A DNA stretch of 61,111 nucleotides, from assembly GCA_017513095.1 (NCBI GenBank), contig JAFWDJ010000010.1, positions 1-61,111 of the forward strand, read 5' to 3'. Position 1 is the stretch's first letter. Every line of letters begins with the position of its first letter. Source of the DNA: Clostridia bacterium. Lineage in GTDB: Bacteria; Bacillota; Clostridia; Oscillospirales; RGIG577. Below the pieces are notes generated by a model. The model was not told the DNA's origin, did no database searches, and worked only from the letters and a program-made list of their open reading frames with translations. This document shows, one piece after another, positions 33,230-40,937 of the stretch. A program made the position numbers and the translations under genes.

Positions 33230-35017
33230 ATGCTTAAAGATGAAAATTACGAAAAAAGAATGGACAAAAAAATAGCCGCTGAAAATGCGCGAAAGAAAAA
33301 ATATGGCGTTGATTCGTGGCATATTCCCAAAAGAGATTCAAAACGTATATGCATCTATGAAAAAGGCAAAGGCAACCCTGACTGGGAAGTTCAGGTTATG
33401 ATTTGCAAAAAATGCGGCACAGAAAGATATTTTGCTCAACCATTTTCTTACAGGGATACTCGTTTTCATTTTATCGATGCTGATAAAAACTACGATGTGT
33501 ACACGTGCCCCGTTTGCGGAAGTAAAGATTATGCTTATCTTGATTGGCATACAAGGTTTTTAAACACCCCGGTACCAGCATATGGCTCAAAAAGCTATAA
33601 AAAAGAACTTGATGGTTGGTTTGATTCATGTTACTTTAAAATTCAATTAAACGATATTGAACAAGCCGAAAAGAAAACGATTGATAAACAACTCATATAT
33701 GACAAAGAGATTACAGCAAGTACTTCATCAAGTGTCGAAAAAATAAATGGCTCTCCCGATCTGTTAAAGAAATTCATTCTTTATCTCATCAATTTGGAGA
33801 TGACTATTTACGCCACGGCAAATCGGCTTGATAGATTATACTTTGAACAATTAAGAACATCCCGAAAAGCAGTTTTTGCAGAAATCGCCGCCATGGATAT
33901 ACTTAAAGAAATCGAAAAGAAAGTTAACGATACTGAGAATTCAAAAAATAGAATTCAAGATAAAATAAAACTGGCACAAAAAGAATTGGAAGGTATTGAT
34001 ACTGCCATAAATGCAGCACAGGAAAAGGTTGATTCCGCCAAGAGTGGATTAAAGAAAGCAAAAGAAAATCTTAAAAGCATCAAAAATGAAGTAAAGGAAA
34101 TTGAAAACTCCCCCTTGCCTGACAACCCATCAAAACCCGAGGAGCCTGTCTATGCAAAGCCCGGACTTTTCAACAAGAAAAAAGTATTGGCTGAAAACGA
34201 ACGTTTAAAACTTCAATACGAAGACGAACTCAGCGAATATGAACGCAAGCTTTCCGAATACAATAACGAATCTGAAAAACGCCAAAAGGCAAAGAAAAGA
34301 TTAGCCGATGCCGAAAGAAAAGCTTATTCAGCAAAAAACGAATTGACTACCGCCGAAAGCGAACTGAAGCTTGCACAGGACAGCCCGGCAAGAATCACTA
34401 ATGATATCGAAAGCCTTAAAAAGGAAATCGAACTGTTAGAGAAAGATACTGAGCGTTTTCGGAAAGAAATTGAAAAACAACAAAACGCACGCGGTTTGTC
34501 TCCCGAACAAAAAATAAAAAACACTGTTGATGACGAAATAAAACTGGCCGAAGATTTGCTTGAAAAGTCTTATAAGGCACGCAATGAACTTTATGCCAGC
34601 AATATTGTTTTCGGTAAATACCGCGATATAGTCGCGCTTACCACGTTTTATGAATATCTTATGTCGGGACGCTGCACGAGCCTAGAGGGGCCGAACGGAG
34701 CATATAATTTATATGAATCCGAAGTACGTGCCAACATGATAATATCACAGCTTTCCACTATAATAGAAAAGCTTGAAGACATCAAAAAGAATCAGTACAT
34801 GATTTATAGCGAATTGCAAACAATCAACACAAATTTAGAAACCTTGTCATCAAAGATGGATAGCATGATGAGTGCGGTTGCCTTTATCGGCAGCAACACG
34901 GCACAAATCGCAAATAATACCGCCTATATCGCCTACAATACCGAAGTCACCGCGTTCTATTCAAAGAAAAACGCGGAGCTAACCGATGCATTAGGATATC
35001 TTGCGGCGTTTAAATAA
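33230..35017 (+). CDS. AT-rich zinc-ribbon and coiled-coil protein of unknown function
   Basis: The 595-residue protein begins MLKDENYEKRMDKKIAAENA. A zinc ribbon occupies about 60-105 (CKKCGTERYF and CPVCGSKDYAYL). A long coiled coil follows at about 215-430, broken by a Pro-rich linker (NSPLPDNPSKPEEPVYAKPG). The C-terminus has YLMSGRCTSLEGPNGAYNLY and a heptad-like Asn-rich tail. There is no signal peptide or membrane segment. Codons are A/T-rich (AAA, GAA, AAT, ATT), clearly unlike neighbours, so it was probably acquired. ATG 33230 has GAAAGGA about 9 bases upstream. I do not know its function. The C-terminal YxxSGRC...GAYN motif seems worth a family search. Confidence 0.85.
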   Translation: MLKDENYEKRMDKKIAAENARKKKYGVDSWHIPKRDSKRICIYEKGKGNPDWEVQVMICKKCGTERYFAQPFSYRDTRFHFIDADKNYDVYTCPVCGSKDYAYLDWHTRFLNTPVPAYGSKSYKKELDGWFDSCYFKIQLNDIEQAEKKTIDKQLIYDKEITASTSSSVEKINGSPDLLKKFILYLINLEMTIYATANRLDRLYFEQLRTSRKAVFAEIAAMDILKEIEKKVNDTENSKNRIQDKIKLAQKELEGIDTAINAAQEKVDSAKSGLKKAKENLKSIKNEVKEIENSPLPDNPSKPEEPVYAKPGLFNKKKVLAENERLKLQYEDELSEYERKLSEYNNESEKRQKAKKRLADAERKAYSAKNELTTAESELKLAQDSPARITNDIESLKKEIELLEKDTERFRKEIEKQQNARGLSPEQKIKNTVDDEIKLAEDLLEKSYKARNELYASNIVFGKYRDIVALTTFYEYLMSGRCTSLEGPNGAYNLYESEVRANMIISQLSTIIEKLEDIKKNQYMIYSELQTINTNLETLSSKMDSMMSAVAFIGSNTAQIANNTAYIAYNTEVTAFYSKKNAELTDALGYLAAFK

Positions 35018-35031
35018 TCACTATCCTCCCC

Positions 35032-35061
35032 CGAGGACGGCGCCTGCCGTCCTCGTTTTTT
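35032..35061 (+). terminator. Terminator after the coiled-coil gene
   Basis: A 10-bp stem (CGAGGACGGC with GCCGTCCTCG) with GCCT loop is followed by TTTTTT. Confidence 0.93.
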
Positions 35062-35066
35062 ATGCC

Positions 35067-35095
35067 TTGCCGCGCGCGGGTTTGTATGATATACT
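35067..35095 (+). promoter_or_regulatory. Probable promoter of the DUF3795 gene
   Basis: TTGCCG at 35067-35072 and TATACT at 35090-35095 are 17 bases apart, 36 bases before the ATG. Confidence 0.6.
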
Positions 35096-35130
35096 TATAT
35101 TATAAAAATCCTGCCTTTGGGGGTAGACCT

Positions 35131-35442
35131 ATGGACCTAAAAATAAATATGGCCTGCTGCGGCTGGAATTGCGACGGCTGCGCGCGATACGGCACGGAAT
35201 GCGACGGCTGCAACAACAGCCACGGCGCGCCCGCGCACGTTTGCGACTTCAATACGGAGATGTGCCCGATATACGCCTGCTGCGTCGTAGAAAACGAGCT
35301 GCCCGACTGCTCGCCCTGTCCCGAATTCCCCTGCAGGCTTTACGATACCGTCATAAGCCCCTCGCTTCCCGAGCATGACAGAGAAAGCGCGCTTTTCCCG
35401 CGCAAAATAATGCTCGGCGCGACGCGTCACCCGTATTCATGA
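35131..35442 (+). CDS. DUF3795-type cysteine-rich protein
   Basis: The 103-residue protein contains the DUF3795 Cys pattern: ACCGWNCDGCARYGTECDGC, then CDFNTEMCPIYACC and CSPCPEFPCRLYD. With more than twelve Cys in a short chain it probably binds zinc or an iron-sulfur cluster. GGGGGT precedes ATG 35131, and a start 23 codons earlier lies in promoter sequence. The family is widespread in anaerobes with no settled function. The C-terminus after EFPCRLYD departs from the usual longer form, so the protein may be slightly shortened. Confidence 0.82.
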   Translation: MDLKINMACCGWNCDGCARYGTECDGCNNSHGAPAHVCDFNTEMCPIYACCVVENELPDCSPCPEFPCRLYDTVISPSLPEHDRESALFPRKIMLGATRHPYS

Positions 35443-35477
35443 AAACCATAAAAATATAATATAAGGAGCGAAAAAAA

Positions 35478-36275
35478 ATGTACAGCGGAAATCACATCAA
35501 ATTTGACATTATCGAAGATCGCGTAGGCGTTCTCACCCTCTGCAATCCCAAGAAAATGAACACCATGTCGCAGACGTATTTCGACGAGATGGCCGAGCTT
35601 CAGCCCCAGATCACGAAGAAAATAGCCGACGGCGACGTCCGCGCTATCGCGGTAGTTGCCGAGGGCAAGCATTTCAGCGCCGGCATCGACCTCAATTTCT
35701 TAAATATCGCAAACCCGAAGTGGGCGTTTAAGAACCTTCACAACGAGCAGATGTTAAACGAATACTGGGATCGCTGCAACGTGCCCGTTGTATGCGGCGT
35801 ACAGGGCGTGTGCATCGGCGCCGGCTTTGAGCTTGCGCTCTGGTGCGACTTCCGCATCGCGACCGAAAAGACGCGCTTCTCCATGCCCGAGGTCAAATAC
35901 GGCCTTGCGCCCGACATCGGCGGCGGCGTAAGACTGACGAAGCTTATCGGTCCCGCGCGCGCAAAGTACATGGTACTCACCTGCGACGAGGTAGTCGGCC
36001 GCGAAGCGCTCGAATACGGCATAGTTGAAAAGATAGTTCCCGCCGAGGAGCTCTACGACACAACGATAGCAATGGCGAGAAAGATGGCAAAGCAGCCGCC
36101 GCTCTCCGTTCAGATAGCGAAGAAATGCGTAAATGCGGCTAAGGAAAGCTCGCAGGCCGCAGCGCTTCTCGCCGAGGAGATACAGTGTGTGCTCTGCCTC
36201 GACACGCCCGACATGAAGGAAGCCATCGCCGCATTCCTTGAAAAGCGCGAGCCGAACTTCAAGGGCCTTGACTAA
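35478..36275 (+). CDS. Enoyl-CoA hydratase/isomerase (crotonase) family protein
   Basis: The 265-residue protein has the crotonase oxyanion-hole motifs GKHFSAGIDLNFL at about 65-77 and GVCIGAGFELALWCDFRIA near 112. Both Glu positions of classical hydratases are present: GAGFE and MPEVKYGLAPDIGGG. Active members hydrate enoyl-CoAs, isomerise dienoyl-CoAs or cleave acyl-CoA substrates. The Asp in PDIGGG recalls dienoyl-CoA isomerases, so hydratase versus isomerase cannot be decided. It stands alone, with no thiolase or acyl-CoA dehydrogenase nearby. AAGGAG precedes the ATG. Confidence 0.92.
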   Translation: MYSGNHIKFDIIEDRVGVLTLCNPKKMNTMSQTYFDEMAELQPQITKKIADGDVRAIAVVAEGKHFSAGIDLNFLNIANPKWAFKNLHNEQMLNEYWDRCNVPVVCGVQGVCIGAGFELALWCDFRIATEKTRFSMPEVKYGLAPDIGGGVRLTKLIGPARAKYMVLTCDEVVGREALEYGIVEKIVPAEELYDTTIAMARKMAKQPPLSVQIAKKCVNAAKESSQAAALLAEEIQCVLCLDTPDMKEAIAAFLEKREPNFKGLD

Positions 36276-36330
36276 GCAAAATAAAGCATGACCGGTATTC
36301 CCGGCTCATTGCATGATAAGTGAAATATTA

Positions 36331-36363
36331 AACAGGCGCGGCCGTTTAGGTCGCGCCTGTTTT
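36331..36363. terminator. Terminator between crotonase and LOG genes
   Basis: AACAGGCGCG pairs with CGCGCCTGTT across an 11-base loop and is followed by TTG. Pairing extends to T-rich sequence on both strands, so it may serve the convergent genes. Confidence 0.85.
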
Positions 36364-36386
36364 GTCTTTGCCCGTAAAATCATCGT

Positions 36387-36941
36387 TTAAGGGGTATCCT
36401 GTATTTCGATGCCGTTTAGTATTTCTTCGATTTCGGAAATCCCGCTTACAAAACGGATGTCTTTCTGTTTTATTTTTGAAGACAAATCATATGAAAGCAT
36501 CGTATTAAGAAGCTCCTTAAGGCAATTATAATAGCCGTCAAGATTATAGATAATACAAGGTGAATCAATAAGCTTCAGTGAAACGAGCGCCATTATCTCC
36601 GAGATCTCTTCGAGCGTTCCTATTCCTCCGGGAAAGGCTATAAAAGCGTCTCCGAGCTCTATCATTTTTGCCTTTCTCTCGGACATATTTTCAGTCACAA
36701 TAAGTTTTGTTATATCATTATGCTGAAGCTCTCTGTCAACAAACATCTGCGGCTCAACGCCGATGACCGTTCCTCCCGAGGCAAGCACACTGTCCGCAAG
36801 AATGCCCATAAGCCCGATTTTTGAGCCGCCGTAGACAAGCGTATCGCCTCTTTGTCCGATAAATGCTCCGAGTTCCTTTATTGCCGATATAAAATTGTCG
36901 CTGTTCCCCTTACTCGAGCCAAGGTATACTGTTATGTTCAT
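36387..36941 (-). CDS. LOG-family (TIGR00730) nucleotide phosphoribohydrolase-like protein
   Basis: The 184-residue Rossmann protein starts MNITVYLGSSKGN and has LVYGGSKIGLMGILADSVL. The hallmark FPGGIGTLEEISEIM is near residue 103, and MSERKAKMIELGDAF contains the conserved Arg-Lys. LOG proteins remove ribose 5-phosphate from cytokinin nucleotides in plants; bacterial members act on AMP-like nucleotides. They are often misnamed lysine decarboxylases. No clear ribosome binding site precedes the ATG. Codons are more A/T-rich than those of glnS next door. Confidence 0.92.
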   Translation of the reverse strand: MNITVYLGSSKGNSDNFISAIKELGAFIGQRGDTLVYGGSKIGLMGILADSVLASGGTVIGVEPQMFVDRELQHNDITKLIVTENMSERKAKMIELGDAFIAFPGGIGTLEEISEIMALVSLKLIDSPCIIYNLDGYYNCLKELLNTMLSYDLSSKIKQKDIRFVSGISEIEEILNGIEIQDTP

Positions 36942-36964
36942 AATTATTAACTATGTTAAAAGTG

Positions 36965-36988
36965 AAAAGGCGCTCCCTTCGAAGCGCC
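36965..36988 (-). terminator. Terminator after glnS
   Basis: On the minus strand GGCGCT pairs with AGCGCC across an 8-base loop and is followed by TTTTC. Confidence 0.8.
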
Positions 36989-37003
36989 CCGTTTAACACT
37001 GAA

Positions 37004-38665
37004 TTACTTCTTCTTTTTAAAGCTGTCCTTGAGCGCGACCGTTCTGTTGAAAATGACATTGTCAGGCGTCGAGGTCTTGTCAACGCAGAAGTAGCCGTGG
37101 CGCATGAACTGGAACGTGTCGCCCGGTTTAAGCCCGCCTAAGCTGTTTTCAAGCTTGCAGCCCGTCAGGGTCACCTTCGAGTTGGGATTTAACGCCTCGT
37201 GATAATCGTCGAACACGTCGGGGTCAGCCTCCTTGAAAAGGCGCTCGTACATATCGACCTGAACGTCCTTCGCGTGTGCCGCCGATACCCAGTGGATCGT
37301 ACCGCGCACCTTGCGGCCGTCCTCGCTCCAGCCGCCCTTCGTCGCGGGGTCGTATGTCGCGTGAACTTCAACTACGTTTCCGTTTTCGTCCTTCACGGCA
37401 TGGGTGCAGGTCACGTAATAAGCGTGGCGCAGGCGCACCTCGTTGCCCGGGAAGAGACGGTAATAGCCCTTGGGCGGCGTATCCGTAAAGTCGGTGCGCT
37501 CGATGTAGAGCTCGCGCGAGAACGGCAGACTGCGTTTGCCGAGATCCTCGCGGTCGGGGTGGTATTCGCCCTCGACGTACTCAACTTCGTTTTCGGGGTA
37601 ATTGTCTATAACGAGCTTTACAGGGTCAAGCACCGCCATTACGCGCTTTGCGCTCTCGGAAAGGCGGTTTCTTACGCAGAACTCGAGGAATTCATAGTCA
37701 ACGACGCTGTTCGTCTTTGAAACGCCGTTCTTCTCGATAAACTCGATAACGGCCTCGGGCGGATAGCCGAGTCTTCTTATGCCGCGAAGCGTGGGCAGAC
37801 GCGGGTCGTCCCAGTCGGAGACTATCCCCTGCTCGATAAGCTCGCGGAGCTTGCGCTTCGACATGACGGTATACGTCATATTGAGGCGCGCAAATTCTAT
37901 CTGGCGCGACGGATACGGCGCGTCGGCGTTCTTTATCACCCAGTCGTAGAGCGGGCGGTGATCCTCAAATTCAAGCGAGCAGAGCGAGTGCGTAACGCCC
38001 TCGTACGAGTCGGAAAGCGGATGCGCGAAGTCGTACATCGGATATACGCAGTATTTCTCGCCCGTGCGGTGATGATTTGCGAAAAGTATGCGGTATATAA
38101 CGGGGTCGCGCATATTGAGATTGTTGGACGCCATATCTATCTTTGCGCGAAGCACGTGGCTGCCCTCGGGAAATTCGCCCGCCTTCATGCGGTTGAAAAG
38201 GTCCAGGTTCTCCTCTACGGTGCGGTTTCTGTACGGGCTCTCGCGGCCGGGCTCCTTTAAGGTGCCGCGGTATTCGCGAATCTCGTCCGCCGTAAGGTCG
38301 CAGACGTAGGCAAGGCCCTTATTTATAAGCCTGTACGCGCATTCCAGAAGGAAGTCGTAATAATCGGACGCGTAGAAGATATTCGCATACTCGAAGCCGA
38401 GCCAGTGAATGTCCTCCTTTATCGCATCGACGTATTCAACGTCCTCCTTCGTGGGGTTCGTGTCGTCAAGGCGGAGATTGCATATGCCGTTATATTTTTT
38501 GGCCGTTTCAAAGTCTATATATATCGCCTTCGCGTGGCCTATATGAAGATAGCCGTTGGGCTCGGGCGGGAAACGTGTCTGTATATGGTCCGCTTTGCCC
38601 TCTTTTAAGTCCTGTTCTATAAAATCATGTATAAAATTAGTCGGGGTTTTTATTTCTTCGCTCAT
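37004..38665 (-). CDS. glnS: Glutamine-tRNA ligase
   Basis: The 553-residue class I synthetase charges tRNA-Gln directly. The HIGH-type motif is in YLHIGHAKAIYIDF at about 39-52, after RFPPEPNG. The KMSKS-type motif is VMSKRKL near 270. The anticodon-binding beta-barrels fill about 340-553. Length is standard. Most Firmicutes make Gln-tRNA by GatCAB, so a GlnRS suggests a lineage that acquired it; this occurs in several Clostridia. GGGAGGCG precedes the ATG. No T-box fits, since the promoter at 38696-38724 leaves only a very short leader. Confidence 0.97.
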   Translation of the reverse strand: MSEEIKTPTNFIHDFIEQDLKEGKADHIQTRFPPEPNGYLHIGHAKAIYIDFETAKKYNGICNLRLDDTNPTKEDVEYVDAIKEDIHWLGFEYANIFYASDYYDFLLECAYRLINKGLAYVCDLTADEIREYRGTLKEPGRESPYRNRTVEENLDLFNRMKAGEFPEGSHVLRAKIDMASNNLNMRDPVIYRILFANHHRTGEKYCVYPMYDFAHPLSDSYEGVTHSLCSLEFEDHRPLYDWVIKNADAPYPSRQIEFARLNMTYTVMSKRKLRELIEQGIVSDWDDPRLPTLRGIRRLGYPPEAVIEFIEKNGVSKTNSVVDYEFLEFCVRNRLSESAKRVMAVLDPVKLVIDNYPENEVEYVEGEYHPDREDLGKRSLPFSRELYIERTDFTDTPPKGYYRLFPGNEVRLRHAYYVTCTHAVKDENGNVVEVHATYDPATKGGWSEDGRKVRGTIHWVSAAHAKDVQVDMYERLFKEADPDVFDDYHEALNPNSKVTLTGCKLENSLGGLKPGDTFQFMRHGYFCVDKTSTPDNVIFNRTVALKDSFKKKK

Positions 38666-38695
38666 ACTGCGCCTCCCATAAAAATTCTGGCAAAT

Positions 38696-38724
38696 AGTAT
38701 ATCACAAACCGGCGCAAATATCAA
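38696..38724 (-). promoter_or_regulatory. Sigma-A promoter of glnS
   Basis: On the minus strand TTGATA (38724-38719) and TATACT (38701-38696) have a 17-base spacer, 30 bases before the ATG. Confidence 0.8.
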
Positions 38725-38769
38725 TGATTTCTCTGCGAAAACAGGCAAAATAAATGATACGTTAAAAGC

Positions 38770-38799
38770 TTGACAAAATACCTGTGATTTCGGTATATT
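38770..38799 (+). promoter_or_regulatory. Promoter of the rubrerythrin gene
   Basis: TTGACA at 38770-38775 and TATATT at 38794-38799 have an 18-base spacer. An inverted repeat GTTG/TGCG/CAAC lies just downstream, followed by AATTATTATAT, which resembles half of a PerR box. The operator idea is weak. Confidence 0.65.
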
Positions 38800-38843
38800 A
38801 TAGTTGTGCGCAACAATTATTATATTCGATAGGAGGAATAATT

Positions 38844-39389
38844 ATGGCAAAGTTTGTATGTTCAATCTGCGGTTATACTCACGAGGGCGACGCTCCTCCG
38901 GAGAAGTGCCCCCAGTGCAAGGCCCCCGCATCGAAGTTTGTAGAAGTTAAAGAAGGCGTTTTGGAATTTGCCGACGAGCACAGAATCGGCGTGGCAAAGG
39001 ACGTTGACCCGAGAATAGTCGAGGGTCTTCAGCAGAATTTCATGGGCGAGTGCACCGAGGTCGGCATGTATCTCGCTATGAGCCGTCAGGCTGACCGCGA
39101 AGGTTATCCCGAGGTTGCCGAGGCTTACAAGAGAATAGCTTTCGAGGAAGCGGAGCACGCTGCAAAGTTTGCTGAGCTTCTTGGCGAAGTTGTTTACGCC
39201 GACACGAAGAAGAATCTGCAGCTGCGCGTTGACGCAGAGCATGGCGCAACGGCAGGCAAGAAGGAGCTTGCAACGCTTGCAAAGCAGTTAAACCTCGACG
39301 CTATCCACGACACCGTTCACGAGATGGCGAAGGACGAGGCGCGTCACGGCAAGGCATTTTTGGGCCTCTTAAACAGATACTTCAAGTAA
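38844..39389 (+). CDS. Rubrerythrin with N-terminal rubredoxin domain
   Basis: The 181-residue protein has a rubredoxin-type iron site at the N-terminus ([20 protein letters not shown]) and a ferritin-like di-iron domain behind it. That domain has the Glu pair in [28 protein letters not shown] and [16 protein letters not shown]. The reversed domain order is that of reverse rubrerythrins, which reduce peroxide in clostridia with electrons from NADH-rubredoxin reductases. ATG 38844 follows AGGAGG; 20 codons upstream in frame are leader. A 39-codon membrane peptide gene lies 34 bases downstream in the same unit. Confidence 0.96.
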   Translation: MAKFVCSICGYTHEGDAPPEKCPQCKAPASKFVEVKEGVLEFADEHRIGVAKDVDPRIVEGLQQNFMGECTEVGMYLAMSRQADREGYPEVAEAYKRIAFEEAEHAAKFAELLGEVVYADTKKNLQLRVDAEHGATAGKKELATLAKQLNLDAIHDTVHEMAKDEARHGKAFLGLLNRYFK

Positions 39390-39423
39390 GATAAAAGCAT
39401 TTTCGCGCAAAAAGGAGACCATC

Positions 39424-39543
39424 ATGAAAAAAGGGAACGTAATAAAAGATCTCTTGGTGCTATGGCTCGCTTTGTCTGCGCTTGTATGCGCGGCCATTCA
39501 CCTGCATATCTCTCTTAATATGCTGGCAGACAGAGAGGCATAA
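39424..39543 (+). CDS. 39-residue membrane peptide downstream of rubrerythrin
   Basis: The short frame starts MKKGNVIKDLLVLWLALSAL and continues VCAAIHLHISLNMLADREA. AAAGGAG lies 8 bases before the ATG. Lys-rich N-terminus and one hydrophobic segment (about 9-27) suggest a single-pass membrane peptide, with the C-terminus ending in an acidic, basic patch. It sits 34 bases after the rubrerythrin stop and a strong terminator follows, so it is probably the second gene of the unit. No family is recognised. Confidence 0.65.
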   Translation: MKKGNVIKDLLVLWLALSALVCAAIHLHISLNMLADREA

Positions 39544-39572
39544 GCATACGGCTTTTAATTCAAGCATTTCAC

Positions 39573-39606
39573 AAAGGAGCGAGGGCGACCTTGCTCCTTT
39601 ATTTTT
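39573..39606 (+). terminator. Terminator after the membrane peptide gene
   Basis: AAAGGAGC pairs with GCTCCTTT with an inner AGG/CCT pairing, then ATTTTTT follows. Confidence 0.88.
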
Positions 39607-39691
39607 TAGAAAAAGGTGTAACAAAAGGTGTAATTTTTTCTTGTTATCATCCACTTCGCAATAGGCAAAGTGTATATTCAAACAGGGCGCA

Positions 39692-39730
39692 AAAGGCAGG
39701 TAATTCCGATTGATTACCTGCCTTTCTTTT
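39692..39730. terminator. Terminator-like hairpin before the zinc-ribbon membrane gene's end
   Basis: A 13-bp stem (AAAGGCAGGTAAT with ATTACCTGCCTTT) and 8-base loop lead into TTTCTTTTTC on the plus strand and into TTTTG on the minus strand. It may end the 40892-39819 transcript. Confidence 0.8.
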
Positions 39731-39818
39731 TCGCCTCTAAATCCCATGATTTTGGGGCTGTTTCGACAAACCCATAATGAAGCTAAACCGTTCAAATCGA
39801 CCCATCCGGCAATAGGCG

Positions 39819-40892
39819 TCAGTAAACAATGGTCAGATCGTCGCTGTTGAAATAGACCATGACGCTGCGACCTCCGGAGCCTTCAGCCCAATATTCGGCA
39901 TAAATTTTACGTTCCGTTTTTTGCGACGTTATTCCGGTTAAGAGCACAATCGTTCCGTCCGGAATCTCCAATTCTTCGCCGTTCACATTAACGGGACGAT
40001 ATTCGCTGACCTGCCTGTATTCCGCTATTAAGGCTCCATACTTTGGCGCAGAATCTATTCTGTCCTGCCACGTCCAATAAGGTACCGAGGAATAATTTTG
40101 GATAGCGATATAGTAGCGTGATTTGTCATCCTTCCGTTCGACAAGCAAATAAGAAGGCTTACTGTAATGTCCCCCCAACTGATCGCGTACAACGACTTCC
40201 GTTTTATGAGGCAGCGATCCGGTTTTGATCCAAAAAAAACCGATATACTTATAAGTCGGCGCAGTCCAAAGCTCCTTGTCTTGGAAATCGTCCGAATTTT
40301 TAATAATATATTCCTCTCTTTCGGAAATCACAACGTAACCGCTCTCTCCTCTGTAATTCGTAAGGTAACTCTTGTTGTTACTCAAGTGATAAGGCATTAC
40401 CGGTACCACGGAGTTGAACACTGCTAAAAAAACAGATATGTATATAAGGCTTGCAGCTGCCATGATTGATATGCGGGCGACTTCCCCCAGCTTCTTATGC
40501 TTCGACATTACCATTGCCAGAGGTAGCGGGAAAATGAATATCCAGCCCAAAAGCCATAATAACCACGGCCGGCGTTCCTTTTTGACCGGCTCGGGCTCGG
40601 CGGGCGTTTCCCGCGGCGGATTATATTTCGGGGATTCTCTGTAATCGTCCCTCGGAGGCGGGGTATAATGCGTCTGCGAGGAGGAAGAGGCCTTCTTTGC
40701 TTCCGCCTGCGCGCGCTGTCTGCCTTTTTCAAAGTTGTAGCCGACTTCCTCTGCGTCCTCAACTCTTATGGTCCGCACTTCATAGTCGATCAAAAGCACG
40801 GCTCCGCAATGCTCGCAGTGCGCTTGTGTATTCGACGGGTCGACCTTCAGCACCGCTCCGCAGCGCGGGCATAACAATTCTATCAGTTTCAT
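39819..40892 (-). CDS. Zinc-ribbon membrane protein of unknown function
   Basis: The 357-residue protein has an N-terminal zinc ribbon (LLCPRCGAVLKVD with CEHCGAVLLIDYEV, residues 9-40). A charged, Pro-rich linker at about 65-108 follows. Two membrane segments are at about 110-130 (PWLLWLLGWIFIFPLPLAMV) and 138-165. The C-terminal 190 residues look extracellular and beta-rich, with TNYRGESGYVVISEREEYII and YRPVNVNGEELEIPDGTIVL. AAGGAGG precedes the ATG. No family name is certain. Ribbon-plus-membrane proteins of this sort are common in gut Clostridia, with unknown roles. The gene is less GC-rich than its neighbours. Confidence 0.82.
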   Translation of the reverse strand: MKLIELLCPRCGAVLKVDPSNTQAHCEHCGAVLLIDYEVRTIRVEDAEEVGYNFEKGRQRAQAEAKKASSSSQTHYTPPPRDDYRESPKYNPPRETPAEPEPVKKERRPWLLWLLGWIFIFPLPLAMVMSKHKKLGEVARISIMAAASLIYISVFLAVFNSVVPVMPYHLSNNKSYLTNYRGESGYVVISEREEYIIKNSDDFQDKELWTAPTYKYIGFFWIKTGSLPHKTEVVVRDQLGGHYSKPSYLLVERKDDKSRYYIAIQNYSSVPYWTWQDRIDSAPKYGALIAEYRQVSEYRPVNVNGEELEIPDGTIVLLTGITSQKTERKIYAEYWAEGSGGRSVMVYFNSDDLTIVY

Positions 40893-40937
40893 AATGCCTC
40901 CTCCTTTCCGCTAAAGCGTTACGTTTTTAACCCTGTT

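Larger units (their letters stand above)
39544..39818. other. Intergenic stretch with two hairpins and a short direct repeat
   Basis: The stretch holds a terminator (39573-39606), two copies of AAAAGGTGTAA at about 39610-39632, and a second hairpin at 39692-39725. The following AT-rich part reads across a short imperfect repeat (CAATAGGC, at about 39660 and 39811). No credible gene was found; a 111-codon frame on the minus strand has no ribosome binding site and covers both hairpins. It may be remains of a lost insertion. Confidence 0.45.

Noticed and set aside
38666-38724. T-box leader for glnS
   Set aside because: The promoter lies about 30 bases before the ATG and leaves no room for a T-box or its antiterminator.
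39460-39795. 111-codon minus-strand frame opposite the membrane peptide
   Set aside because: It covers two hairpins, lacks a ribosome binding site and has no family features.
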